Shown here: positions 50,010 through 57,840 of the stretch, one piece after another
Layout of the letters: every line of letters starts with the position of its first letter
Position numbering within the stretch: position 1 is the stretch's first letter
From: Bacteroidaceae bacterium
Lineage (GTDB): Bacteria > Bacteroidota > Bacteroidia > Bacteroidales > Bacteroidaceae
Direction of reading: 5' to 3'
Length of the DNA: 60,650 bases
Assembly (NCBI GenBank): GCA_017619335.1
Contig: JAFZSP010000063.1
Span: forward strand, 1-60,650
Notes under the pieces: generated by a model
What the model was told of the DNA's origin: nothing
The model's database searches: none
Seen by the model: only the letters and a program-made list of their open reading frames with translations
Program-made: the position numbers and the translations under genes

Positions 50010-52727
50010 ATGAAAACTGCACGCATTTTTCTCATGACCGTCTTCTCTGTATGCTCTCTCGGAGCCGCAGGACAGACTTCTTCGGCTTCTGCCACGGTGG
50101 CTGGCGCGGTGCCTCACGCCACTGTTCCTTTCCGCATTTCCGACCCCGGACAGAAACTGCCCGACATCATCTGGGGCCTGGATCTTGCCTGGCTCAGTGA
50201 AGGAAACGTTCATCGAGGCGTGAACTTCGCAGGCGAGGAACTGATTGACATTGTGCGTCTGAGCTTCCAAACCACCAACACCGAAGCCCTCAATGGTCAA
50301 TTGACCAGCGCACAGAAGAAAACGCTGGACCAGCGCATCAACATCGTGAAGAAACATGCGCCGAATGCCACCATCAACCTCAACTCCGACCAGATGGAGG
50401 GCACACTGGAGCAGGTCACCGAGTGGTACCGCAGTTCCGACACCGATACGCAGGCAGCCCGCTGGGCAGAGCTGATAGCGCTGAACAAACGTTATGTGGA
50501 GTCTAAAGGACTGAAGGTCACCAGCGTCTCGCCCTTCAACGAGCCGGACTATGACCCTTGGCATCAAGGGACAAAGGCAGATTTCAAGGCCATTTGCCAG
50601 CTTCTGCGTGAAGGCGAGGAATATAAGGAAGAGTTCTCCGGCATCAAGCTTTGCGGCGGCAACACCCTCAACAACGACCGTGCGCTGGAGTGGTACAACG
50701 CCAGCAAGGAATACTTGGACGAGGGCAACACCCACCAGCTGGCAGGTTCCTTCAATAACTTTGTCAAGTTCTACCAGACGGTGGCAGCAGACGGCAAGGT
50801 GGGCGTGGGAGACGAGCTGCATAACACAATGGAATGTATGGTGGGTTCCGAGTACGGACTGACGAAGGGCATCTGGTGGGGCACCTGTGATCACACCCGC
50901 AGCCAGTTCATGAAAGCCAGCCGCGGCACACGTTTAGGCTATGCTGAACACCGTGACAACTGGACCGCAGCCGGTGTCTATCGTCATCCCGAAGGCCATG
51001 TGCAGGGCTTCGGCGGCACCAGCGAGCGGCAGGCCGCCACCACTGTCTATCGCTTTGTGGCACTGGACCATGATGTCTTCTATAACGGGCAGGGGCCGTC
51101 CCGCGAATACCTCCTGACGCTCCCTGGAGGAACAGGCTACCAGAAGGGACAGACCAACGCAGAGACGGTCTTCGACATTCAAGACGGCGAGGATATCATG
51201 CCTCCTCTTCCCACCAGCGCCACCACCTATAAACTGGTGAACCGCTTCTCCGGACTGGTGCTTTCCTGCAATAACAACGCCCTCTCCAATACCGCCACTA
51301 TCGCACAGGAACGTTACACCAAGAACGGCAACGCCCATCAGGTGCAACAGTGGATTATCCGACCTGTCGGAGATCGCTTCGGCGGGGATTTCAGCTATTA
51401 TAAAATTATGAACGCGCGCGACACCACGTTTCTTATCGACGTGAAGGACTGGAGCCTGGAAGACCGCGGCGGCATCATCGCCTACAAAGGCGGAATGGGC
51501 GACAACGAGCAGTGGTTCCTGGAGTATGCCGGTGACGGATGGTTCTACGTTCGCAGCAAACATAGCGGCTACTGTTTGGAAGTCACCCCCACTGCGAATG
51601 AAACGACTCTGCGTCAGGCCCATCGCGCCATCTGTCAGGGCCCCGTGGAGAACAAGACCATCCAACATTGGCGTCTGTTGCCTGCCGACGTGGCCTATGA
51701 GGCTACCGCCCCTGCAGCGCCCACGGCACTCACGGCTGCACCACAGCCTGGGAGCGTCCGCCTCACGTGGACGGCACCCGCAGACGAGGACGTGGACCAC
51801 TACGTCATCTTGCGCAGCACCGATGGCCAGACTTGGAACACCCTTCACAATAACGTCACCGAAACCGCCTACGTGGATAACACGTCCCATCCCGCTGCCG
51901 CCTATTCCTACAAGGTGTTGGCTGTGGACAAGTGTCTGAACCGTTCGGACGCCAGCAACATCGTCTCGAGCGGAGCCACTGGCCAGCCGGCTCCCATCTG
52001 TCATGTTCTTGCCGACAGCCTACTGGATGCCACAGGCAATGGCAATCACGCTGCCCTGGCCGGTCCCTTCACGGTGGCCGATGGCAAGTTTGGCAAGGCT
52101 CTGAATCTCAATGGAAAAGACAATTACCTCCAACTGCCCGCCACCATAGCGCTGTCCGAGGAGTTGACCATCAGCGGTTGGTTCTACTGGCGCGGCGGCT
52201 CCACCTGGCAGCGGCTGTTTGACTTCGGTAGGGACACCGACCATTATGTGTTCCTGACCACCAACGGCGGCAACGGTCCCCGTCTGGCCATCAAGAATGG
52301 CGACACGGAACAGTTCTTTACCCTGGGCATTGCCAGCTTCGGAGCCAACCGCTGGCGCCACGTGGCAGTCACCTTCTCTGCCGAAGCCATCACCGTCTTC
52401 ATCGATGGACAACAGGTTGCCACCAACACCACCATCACCACCCGTCCGCGGGACTTCCAGCCTGTCTTCAACTACGTCGGCCGCAGCCAGTTTGCCGCCG
52501 ACCCCCTACTGCGGGCCACGGTGGATGATATTCGCATCTACAACTACGCCCTCACGGCCGACGACATTGCACAGATCTTTGAAGGAACAGACGCCGTAAC
52601 AGCTCCTGTGGCCACCACAGAAAAGGCCGCCCGCGCTTTCACGCTGGACGGCCTGAAGGTGAACCCGCAGATGATGCTGCCGGGGCGCATCTACATTCTG
52701 AACGGGAAGAAAGTCTTGTTCAAGTAA
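50010..52727 (+). CDS. Secreted GH30-like (clan A) hydrolase with ricin, FN3 and LamG domains
   Basis: A 905-residue secreted protein; signal MKTARIFLMTVFSVCSLGAAG. The TIM-barrel part (about 35-390) has DIIWGLDLAWLSEGN, VDIVRLSFQTTN-like IVRLSFQTTN and VSPFNEPDYDPW, where the NEP glutamate is the likely acid/base, as in GH30/clan A. The nucleophile is less clear; candidates are HNTMECMVGSEYG and GYAEHRDNW. A ricin-B-like domain (about 405-560), FN3 domain (about 567-650) and LamG domain (about 655-845) follow, ending in a short tail GRIYILNGKKVLFK. Xylan or other plant/host glycan is a plausible target. Alternative ATG at 50004. Confidence 0.75.
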   Translation: MKTARIFLMTVFSVCSLGAAGQTSSASATVAGAVPHATVPFRISDPGQKLPDIIWGLDLAWLSEGNVHRGVNFAGEELIDIVRLSFQTTNTEALNGQLTSAQKKTLDQRINIVKKHAPNATINLNSDQMEGTLEQVTEWYRSSDTDTQAARWAELIALNKRYVESKGLKVTSVSPFNEPDYDPWHQGTKADFKAICQLLREGEEYKEEFSGIKLCGGNTLNNDRALEWYNASKEYLDEGNTHQLAGSFNNFVKFYQTVAADGKVGVGDELHNTMECMVGSEYGLTKGIWWGTCDHTRSQFMKASRGTRLGYAEHRDNWTAAGVYRHPEGHVQGFGGTSERQAATTVYRFVALDHDVFYNGQGPSREYLLTLPGGTGYQKGQTNAETVFDIQDGEDIMPPLPTSATTYKLVNRFSGLVLSCNNNALSNTATIAQERYTKNGNAHQVQQWIIRPVGDRFGGDFSYYKIMNARDTTFLIDVKDWSLEDRGGIIAYKGGMGDNEQWFLEYAGDGWFYVRSKHSGYCLEVTPTANETTLRQAHRAICQGPVENKTIQHWRLLPADVAYEATAPAAPTALTAAPQPGSVRLTWTAPADEDVDHYVILRSTDGQTWNTLHNNVTETAYVDNTSHPAAAYSYKVLAVDKCLNRSDASNIVSSGATGQPAPICHVLADSLLDATGNGNHAALAGPFTVADGKFGKALNLNGKDNYLQLPATIALSEELTISGWFYWRGGSTWQRLFDFGRDTDHYVFLTTNGGNGPRLAIKNGDTEQFFTLGIASFGANRWRHVAVTFSAEAITVFIDGQQVATNTTITTRPRDFQPVFNYVGRSQFAADPLLRATVDDIRIYNYALTADDIAQIFEGTDAVTAPVATTEKAARAFTLDGLKVNPQMMLPGRIYILNGKKVLFK

Positions 52728-52748
52728 AAGCTACTCTACCTCAGTCTT

Positions 52749-53087
52749 TTACGGACGGGTAGGGGAGACGCTCTCGATGACGGTGCTGTCTGTCGGCGTC
52801 ACCAGTTTTTCAATCACAGGAATCAGTTGGTCGGCCTTGTTCTGGTCGGCCAGTTTTGCTTCCGGCATCAGTGACTGGATGAAGAATCCCAGCACCATCA
52901 GTGCTGCCACCGAGACAATGTTGGAAATCACGGGCAGCAGACGCAGCCGCCGCTGGCGCCGCTTGCGCTGTTCCCAGTCTTGCATCATTGCTTGCCACTG
53001 TGCCTGGCTGTTGATTTCATGGGCGATGAGCTGGTCCAGTTCATCCATCGTCTCTTCGGACTCGTTGTTGTATAATTTAACTTCCAT
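52749..53087 (-). CDS. Small single-pass membrane protein, candidate anti-sigma factor
   Basis: A 112-residue protein I cannot place in a named family. It has an acidic N-terminal helix (EETMDELDQLIAHEINSQAQW), a basic stretch (RKRRQRRLR), one membrane segment (about 50-72), and a roughly 40-residue periplasmic tail. This is the topology of membrane anti-sigma factors, though the zinc HxxxCxxC motif is absent. It follows the sigma factor by 45 nt on the same strand. Role as anti-sigma inferred from position and topology. Confidence 0.6.
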   Translation of the reverse strand: MEVKLYNNESEETMDELDQLIAHEINSQAQWQAMMQDWEQRKRRQRRLRLLPVISNIVSVAALMVLGFFIQSLMPEAKLADQNKADQLIPVIEKLVTPTDSTVIESVSPTRP

Positions 53088-53132
53088 AATCTGCTGTGGT
53101 TTAAAGGGGTTATTATTATGATGTCATTCTCT

Positions 53133-53762
53133 TCAGGGGTGCAACCGCAGGCGTTGGAACTCGGCACGCACGGTGTCACGCAGGCGTTGCATACATTTGT
53201 ATTTGCTGGTCTTCAGACCCACCTTGCTGGTGTTCTCTGCGCGCAGCGCCAGAATCTCGTCCAGTGAACGGTGCTCGTAGTAGAACATTGTCAGGATCTG
53301 GCGGCAGCGGTCGCTCATTCCCAGAACCGCGTCTGTCACCACTCGCTCCCTGACTTCCCGCTCGTCGGCTTCGGCAGGCGGGGCGTCGCCGTAACGGCTG
53401 CTGTCCAACAGTCGGACGTCGTCGGTCAGCACCTCGTGCTCCTGTTTCCTCAGCTGTTCCCAGTGCTTGCGCTTGGCAATCGAGAGGAGGAACGTGCGCA
53501 GCGAACAGTTCAGTGGTTGCAGTGTGCCTTGGTTCCAGCGGTGGAGGCGGCCGTCACACAGCTCGATGCGCCGGGTCTCTATCTCGCGCCATAGATGAAT
53601 CATCGATTCCTGGAAGATGTCATCAATGAGTGTCTCGGCGACGAAGAAAGCACCCGCGTGTGCCGTGAAGTAACTCTTGCAGTCACGGTAACAACGCTCC
53701 AGCGTGTGATTGTCATGATGCAGGACTGCCTCCACCATTTCAATGTCTGTCCAGTTTGCCAT
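53133..53762 (-). CDS. Sigma-70 family (ECF-like) RNA polymerase sigma factor
   Basis: A 209-residue sigma factor. Region 2-like segment: FVAETLIDDIFQESMIHLWREIE. Region 4-like segment: LGMSDRCRQILTMFYYEHRSLDEILALRAENTSKVGLKTSKYKCMQRLRDTV, a helix-turn-helix. Slightly long for ECF. It lies 33 nt after the PrsW gene and 45 nt before the small membrane protein, suggesting a three-gene signalling unit. Target genes cannot be seen. Confidence 0.88.
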   Translation of the reverse strand: MANWTDIEMVEAVLHHDNHTLERCYRDCKSYFTAHAGAFFVAETLIDDIFQESMIHLWREIETRRIELCDGRLHRWNQGTLQPLNCSLRTFLLSIAKRKHWEQLRKQEHEVLTDDVRLLDSSRYGDAPPAEADEREVRERVVTDAVLGMSDRCRQILTMFYYEHRSLDEILALRAENTSKVGLKTSKYKCMQRLRDTVRAEFQRLRLHP

Positions 53763-53795
53763 ACTGTTTTGTTGTTCTTTTTGCCCCTTTATGCA

Positions 53796-54518
53796 CTACT
53801 TTTCATAAAGTGACCCTTTGTCGGCGTCAACTAATTCACGAATGTGGCGAGTTGACAATTTTCGCATCTCATTGCAGAAGAGCAGCAGGGCAATCGTGAA
53901 GAACACTTCGAACCCCGCAGAGACTTCTTGTGTCATGGCGATGGCATCATAGATGCCATGGGTCAGTACCGGCGCACCGATAACCAACAGGCGGTTGCGC
54001 GTGGAGTCGTGACCGAAATGCACAAGACTATAATAATAACCCATTAAAACAGCAAAAAAGAAATGCCCCGGAACTGCCAGGAAGCCGCGGGCAATGGCCG
54101 TGGGCACCCACATCTCACCGGCAGAGAACAGATACTGAATGTTCTCGAAGGCGGCGAATCCGAGCCCCACGCAGACCGCATAAACCACGCCGTCCAAGTG
54201 CTCGTCAAAATACGGATTCTTTCGCAGCAGCAGCCAGAGGAAGAACAACTTGGCCAGCTCCTCGGGAATAGCAGCCACCATGAAAGAGTGCCACGTGGCC
54301 TCCAGGGCATTCGTATAGCTGTCGGGCGCCAGGCCCAAAGCCAGGATCGGTAAAGAAATGGTGACGGAACCCACGGCCGAGAAGACGCCGAAGAAGAAAC
54401 CCTTGATCAGCCAGCTGGCGGGTTCCGGTTGCTCCTTGTCACGCCATAGAATGATGGCGGCCAGAATAGCGGGCGGCAGCAGGGCAGCTGCCAAGATAAT
54501 AGCAAAAGAAGCGTCCAT
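53796..54518 (-). CDS. PrsW family intramembrane metalloprotease
   Basis: A 240-residue multi-pass membrane protease of the PrsW group. Motif PEELAKLFFLW supplies the EE..K-type active site; the conserved His and Asp blocks appear as PGHFFFAVLMGYYY and THGIYDAIAM. About seven membrane segments. In Bacillus PrsW cuts anti-sigma RsiW; here the next genes are a sigma factor and a small membrane protein. The start MDASFAIIL at 54518 is preferred over the ATG at 54557, which would place 13 hydrophobic residues in front. Confidence 0.88.
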   Translation of the reverse strand: MDASFAIILAAALLPPAILAAIILWRDKEQPEPASWLIKGFFFGVFSAVGSVTISLPILALGLAPDSYTNALEATWHSFMVAAIPEELAKLFFLWLLLRKNPYFDEHLDGVVYAVCVGLGFAAFENIQYLFSAGEMWVPTAIARGFLAVPGHFFFAVLMGYYYSLVHFGHDSTRNRLLVIGAPVLTHGIYDAIAMTQEVSAGFEVFFTIALLLFCNEMRKLSTRHIRELVDADKGSLYEK

Positions 54519-54634
54519 AATGACGAAAATGCACAAAATGCGGTTCAAAGAAAGCAAAAATCTTCAACGTGACCAAATTTTCGGGCAGAAAAATGCAATC
54601 CGTACAAAAGTTTTTCATTTATTTGCCAGAAAAC

Positions 54635-54665
54635 TTGCACGAATGAGCTTTCATGACTATCTTTG
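54635..54665 (+). promoter_or_regulatory. Promoter of the structured RNA candidate
   Basis: TATCTTTG (54658-54665) with TTG (54635-54637) exactly about 20 nt upstream: one of the best-matching promoters in the window, yet no protein gene follows. Confidence 0.75.
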
Positions 54666-54671
54666 CACCAT

Positions 54672-54890
54672 CAAAAGCGTTCTTTGACACCAAAAAATAT
54701 AGGCCGCATCGGTTAGATCGGGAGACTCATCAATAACATCAGAAAACCGAGACCGTTTCACACACCAATGGCGGGCTGCGCCCTTCACTAGGGTAACCTC
54801 TTCACGGAGGCCGGCAGATTACAAAGGATGTGGACACTCAAATCATATTTACTCGGAGTTCTCATCACATCATCGGTGCGGCCTTCTTTG
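54672..54890 (+). ncRNA. Unassigned structured RNA candidate
   Basis: A promoter points into about 215 nt of non-coding DNA with long-range pairing. Closing stem: AGGCCGCA (54701-54708) with TGCGGCCT (54877-54884). Then TCGGTT (54709-54714) with AACCGA (54745-54750), GATGTG (54827-54832) with CACATC (54866-54871), and small hairpins including CCTC/GAGG near 54797-54810. TCTTTG follows the closing stem. It looks like a multi-branched RNA and does not match tmRNA, RNase P, SRP or any riboswitch I know. Function unknown. Confidence 0.5.
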
Positions 54891-54901
54891 TGCCCTGATT
54901 C

Positions 54902-55105
54902 TTACACCACACTCGCCGCCAACAACTGCTTGAACGAGTCCACCTTTTCATGGAACTCGTCACTGCTCAGGGCCGGCTGGTCATGTTGTAACCATCGCGT
55001 GAAAGCTTCCACCGCTCTCATCTTGGCCATTGCCTTGCCGGCTTTCAGTCCGCTGGCGTAAGGCGTGTGGGGGAGTAAAGCTCTGTTGAAATTTCCGTCG
55101 CTCAT
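54902..55105 (-). CDS. Small conserved Bacteroidales protein, function unknown
   Basis: A 67-residue protein beginning MSDGNFNRALLPHTPYASGLKAGKAMAKMRAVEAF. The glycine/asparagine start followed by one long amphipathic helix recalls a small conserved Bacteroidales family; I do not know its role. It is convergent with the structured RNA and separated from tRNA-Ser by about 140 bp. Its start region lies beside TAACTTCG, which only resembles a -7 box. Confidence 0.7.
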   Translation of the reverse strand: MSDGNFNRALLPHTPYASGLKAGKAMAKMRAVEAFTRWLQHDQPALSSDEFHEKVDSFKQLLAASVV

Positions 55106-55187
55106 GCTCTTTTTCTCTCTTTTTCGCTTGATTTTGGGCGCGAAGTTACAAAAAATATATGTCTTTTCTCACTTTTCTTCAAAAAAG

Positions 55188-55219
55188 TTTGGCCAATTCA
55201 CGAGAAATGCCTACTTTTG
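55188..55219 (+). promoter_or_regulatory. Promoter of the tRNA-Ser / SRP / tRNA-Thr unit
   Basis: TACTTTTG (55212-55219) with TTTG (55188-55191) 20 nt upstream, 27 nt before tRNA-Ser. Confidence 0.8.
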
Positions 55220-55246
55220 CACCCGCAAAACGGCAGACAGTCCCTT

Positions 55247-55334
55247 GGAGAGATGCTCGAGTGGCTGAAGAGGCACGCCTGGAAAGCGTGTGACCGGCAA
55301 AACTGGTTCGCGAGTTCGAATCTCGCTCTCTCCG
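55247..55334 (+). tRNA. tRNA-Ser (GGA)
   Basis: Class II tRNA of 88 nt with a long variable arm. Acceptor GGAGAGA (55247-55253) pairs with TCTCTCC (55327-55333), discriminator G. The anticodon loop reads CTGGAAA, anticodon GGA. CCA not encoded. Confidence 0.95.
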
Positions 55335-55339
55335 CAAAT

Positions 55340-55452
55340 CGGCTGCCGATGCAACCTACAGGAACACGGGAAAGTCCTGTACGGCCAGCTCCCTCGGAAT
55401 CCCCCAGGGCTTGACCGCAGCAAGGGTACTTGGTCGTAGCGGCGCGATGCAG
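55340..55452 (+). ncRNA. ffs: Probable SRP RNA (4.5S-like)
   Basis: Between two tRNA genes is about 113 nt with strong pairing: TACGGCCA (55380-55387) with TGGTCGTA (55431-55438) and ACAGGA (55358-55363) with TCCTGT (55375-55380). The apex contains CAGGGCTTGACCGCAGCAAGGG, which I read as the SRP helix-8 region (GCAGC..AAGG on the 3' side). Position next to tRNA-Ser is common for SRP RNA. The 5' hairpin is unusual for a simple 4.5S RNA, so the call is not certain and the ends are approximate. Confidence 0.55.
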
Positions 55453-55467
55453 ACCGCTTTCCCACCC

Positions 55468-55541
55468 GCCTCTTTAGCTCAGTTGGCCAGAGCACGTGAT
55501 TTGTAATCTCGGGGTCGTTGGTTCGAATCCGACAAGAGGCT
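55468..55541 (+). tRNA. tRNA-Thr (TGT)
   Basis: Acceptor GCCTCTT (55468-55474) pairs with AAGAGGC (55534-55540), discriminator T. The anticodon loop reads TTTGTAA, anticodon TGT. GGTTCGAAT T-loop present. 74 nt, CCA not encoded. Confidence 0.95.
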
Positions 55542-55547
55542 CACAAA

Positions 55548-55579
55548 AAGGGAATCGTCCACACGGCGATTCCCTTTTT
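55548..55579 (+). terminator. Terminator after tRNA-Thr
   Basis: GGGAATCG (55550-55557) pairs with CGATTCCC (55567-55574), extended by AA/TT, followed by TTTTTA. Classic intrinsic terminator. Confidence 0.9.
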
Positions 55580-55641
55580 ATGTTTGGCAATGATACTTCT
55601 AAAAACAATGTAGGGCCATTAATGGCCCTACAGGTTACAGA

Positions 55642-57630
55642 TTATGAGTTCATTGAGATGAGGAATTCCTCGTTGGTCTTGGTGTCCTCTAATCGCTTCT
55701 TGAGTTCTGTCATGGCCTCGAGCGGTGTCATATCAGAGAGGAACTTGCGGAGGATCCACATGCGATCCAGTGTCATCTTGTCGTGCAACAGGTCGTCGCG
55801 GCGTGTGGAGCTGGCGATGATGTTCACAGCCGGGAAGATGCGCTTGTTGGAGAGCACGCGGTCCAGCTGGAGTTCCATGTTACCTGTTCCCTTGAACTCC
55901 TCGAAGATGACTTCATCCATCTTGGAGCCCGTGTCTATCAGGGCCGTGGCGATGATGGTGAGCGAGCCGCCACCCTCAATGTTGCGTGCTGCGCCGAAGA
56001 AACGTTTCGGCTTGTGCAGCGCCTGTGCATCCACACCTCCGGAGAGGATCTTGCCGCTGGCAGGAGCCACTGTATTGTAGGCGCGGGCCAGGCGGGTGAT
56101 GCTGTCAAGGAAGATGACCACATCATGTCCGCACTCCACCATTCGCTTGGCCTTCTCCAGCACGATGCCGGCTATCTTCACGTGACGCTCGGCGGGTTCG
56201 TCGAAGGTCGAAGCGATCACTTCTGCGTTGACGGTGCGAGCCATATCCGTGACTTCCTCGGGACGCTCGTCGATGAGGAGCATCATCAGGTAGGCCTCGG
56301 GATGGTTGGCAGCGATGGCGTTTGCGATGTCTTTCATCAGGATGGTCTTACCTGTCTTGGGTTGTGCCACGATGAGCGCGCGCTGTCCCTTGCCGATGGG
56401 AGAGAACAGATCCACCACGCGGACGCTGGTGGGGTCGTTGTAACCGCGGCAGAGGCGGAATTTCTCATCGGGGAAGAGCGGTGTCAGGTGCTCGAAGGCC
56501 TGACGGTCACGGATGCGGGCAGGATCCACGCCATTCACGCTGGTGATGGTCTGCAGGGGATAATACTTCTCTCCCTCGCGCGGTGGGCGCACGGTGCCCT
56601 CCACGACGTCTCCAGTCTTCAGACCGAACTGCTTGATTTGCTGTTGACTGACATAAACATCATCTGGACTGGCGAGGTAGTTGTAGTCGCTGGAACGCAG
56701 GAATCCCACGCCGTCCGGTGCCACTTCCAGCACGCCTTCCACCTGCACCTGGACACCAAAGTCAAAGCGTGTGCCTTGTGCGATGGGAGCCTCTTGTGCT
56801 ATTTGAGTAGCGGCTTGCTGAGCCTGCAGGGACGTCAAGTTCTGCAGGTAGGGCGGCAGGGACTCTTCGGCGGGTTGATGGTAGTTATCCATGAGTGGAT
56901 CCTGAGAATACATGGTGGGTTCTTCGGGAATATTCCGGATGATGACGAAATCCGGTTCCTTCGGGTCATTGAAGAATGCTTCCACCTCCTCGGGCGTGGG
57001 CATTGTCGATTCAGCTTCAGTCTCTTGTGGCGCTGGGGCAGCAGGGGCTGTTTCTGTCCGCTCAGGCTTTGCGGGCTGAGTCTCTTCTGCTGTGTCAGGT
57101 TCTGCTGCAGGCGCTTGTTCTGCTGCAGGCGCTGCGGTTTCTTCCTCGGCAAACGGCAGTTCCTTTTCCTGTGCGGCAGCAGCGGCTTCCAGGGCGGCTT
57201 TCTCGGCCTTGGACTTGCGGCCGCGCTTCTTTGGAGCTGGAGCTGCAGGCTCCTGCTTGTCGGTGGCCGTCTCTTGCTCGTTGGCAGCGGGTTCTTGCTT
57301 GTCGGCTGTTTTCTTCTTTGACTTCTGTTTGTTACCTGCAGGCTGAGCGTCTGCCTGCGCCTCCTTTTCCGGAGCTGTTTCTGCGGGGGCGTTCTCTTCT
57401 TTGGCGGCGGCTTCCTGTGCAGCTTTCTCTGCCTTGGGCTTGCGACCGCGTTTCTTGGGCTTATCACTGCTGGCGGCGCCGTTGGAAGCAGCCTGTTCGC
57501 TCTCGGCAGCAATGATGCTATAGATGAGATCCAGCTTGTCGGGATTGTTCTTCACGGGGATATTAAAACCAGCGGCAATGGCAGCCAGCTGCTCCACTGT
57601 CAGGGTTTCAAGTTCACTTTTCGTGTGCAT
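55642..57630 (-). CDS. rho: Transcription termination factor Rho with disordered N-terminal region
   Basis: A 662-residue hexameric RNA helicase that ends transcription. Residues 1-42 are a Rho_N-type helical domain. Residues about 45-235 are a long alanine-, glutamate-, lysine- and proline-rich disordered region with two KKRGRK.KAEKAA repeats (about 59-69 and 134-144). The RNA-binding domain follows ([21 protein letters not shown]), then the ATPase with AQPKTGKT and [10 protein letters not shown]. Such disordered Rho inserts are typical of Bacteroidota and have been tied to phase separation in B. thetaiotaomicron. Monocistronic; promoter 57765-57795. Confidence 0.97.
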   Translation of the reverse strand: MHTKSELETLTVEQLAAIAAGFNIPVKNNPDKLDLIYSIIAAESEQAASNGAASSDKPKKRGRKPKAEKAAQEAAAKEENAPAETAPEKEAQADAQPAGNKQKSKKKTADKQEPAANEQETATDKQEPAAPAPKKRGRKSKAEKAALEAAAAAQEKELPFAEEETAAPAAEQAPAAEPDTAEETQPAKPERTETAPAAPAPQETEAESTMPTPEEVEAFFNDPKEPDFVIIRNIPEEPTMYSQDPLMDNYHQPAEESLPPYLQNLTSLQAQQAATQIAQEAPIAQGTRFDFGVQVQVEGVLEVAPDGVGFLRSSDYNYLASPDDVYVSQQQIKQFGLKTGDVVEGTVRPPREGEKYYPLQTITSVNGVDPARIRDRQAFEHLTPLFPDEKFRLCRGYNDPTSVRVVDLFSPIGKGQRALIVAQPKTGKTILMKDIANAIAANHPEAYLMMLLIDERPEEVTDMARTVNAEVIASTFDEPAERHVKIAGIVLEKAKRMVECGHDVVIFLDSITRLARAYNTVAPASGKILSGGVDAQALHKPKRFFGAARNIEGGGSLTIIATALIDTGSKMDEVIFEEFKGTGNMELQLDRVLSNKRIFPAVNIIASSTRRDDLLHDKMTLDRMWILRKFLSDMTPLEAMTELKKRLEDTKTNEEFLISMNS

Positions 57631-57764
57631 AGTGTGATGAAATAGATATTAGAACCTGGTATCACTAAGATAACCTGTGGTGAAAAATCAATAATAGGGG
57701 AAAAATGGTGGGAATAAAGAAGGTTTTACCTCCATTTGAAGTTAAGCCTTCATAAATTCGAGTG

Positions 57765-57795
57765 CAAAGGTACGGTTTTTTTGTGAAATAGCAAA
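57765..57795 (-). promoter_or_regulatory. rho promoter
   Basis: The minus strand has -7 box TACCTTTG (57765-57772) and -33 TTTG (57792-57795), 19-20 nt apart. The leader to the ATG at 57630 is about 130 nt; rho is often autoregulated through its leader, but I see no clear structure there. Confidence 0.7.
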
Positions 57796-57815
57796 GAATT
57801 CTCGCATTTTTTCTT

Positions 57816-57823
57816 TACTTTTG
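57816..57823 (+). promoter_or_regulatory. ABC-F gene promoter -7 box
   Basis: TACTTTTG, 17 nt before the ATG at 57841; the leader is only about 10-13 nt, too short for an attenuator of the kind found upstream of antibiotic-resistance ABC-F genes. Confidence 0.65.
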
Positions 57824-57840
57824 CACAAAATTTAAGGTTT

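Larger units (their letters stand above)
54519..54901. other. 383-base gap holding a promoter and RNA candidate
   Basis: No protein gene is supported. The promoter at 54635-54665 drives a structured transcript that runs toward, and ends near, the small convergent gene at 54902-55105. No promoter for PrsW is recognised. Confidence 0.55.

Noticed and set aside
32859..52727. Polysaccharide utilisation locus in the strict sense
   Set aside because: Despite six hydrolases there is no SusC/SusD pair or hybrid two-component or other regulator in the window, so I only call it a hydrolase cluster.
54672..54890. Retron msr-msd or tmRNA interpretation of the structured RNA
   Set aside because: No reverse transcriptase gene is nearby and no tRNA-like acceptor or tag frame is visible. 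The outer stem alone is not enough for either.
55783..57321. Long open frame (512 codons) on the plus strand opposite rho
   Set aside because: It is the antisense of the well-recognised rho gene; its composition (histidine, cysteine and leucine runs) and lack of any known motif fit a shadow frame.
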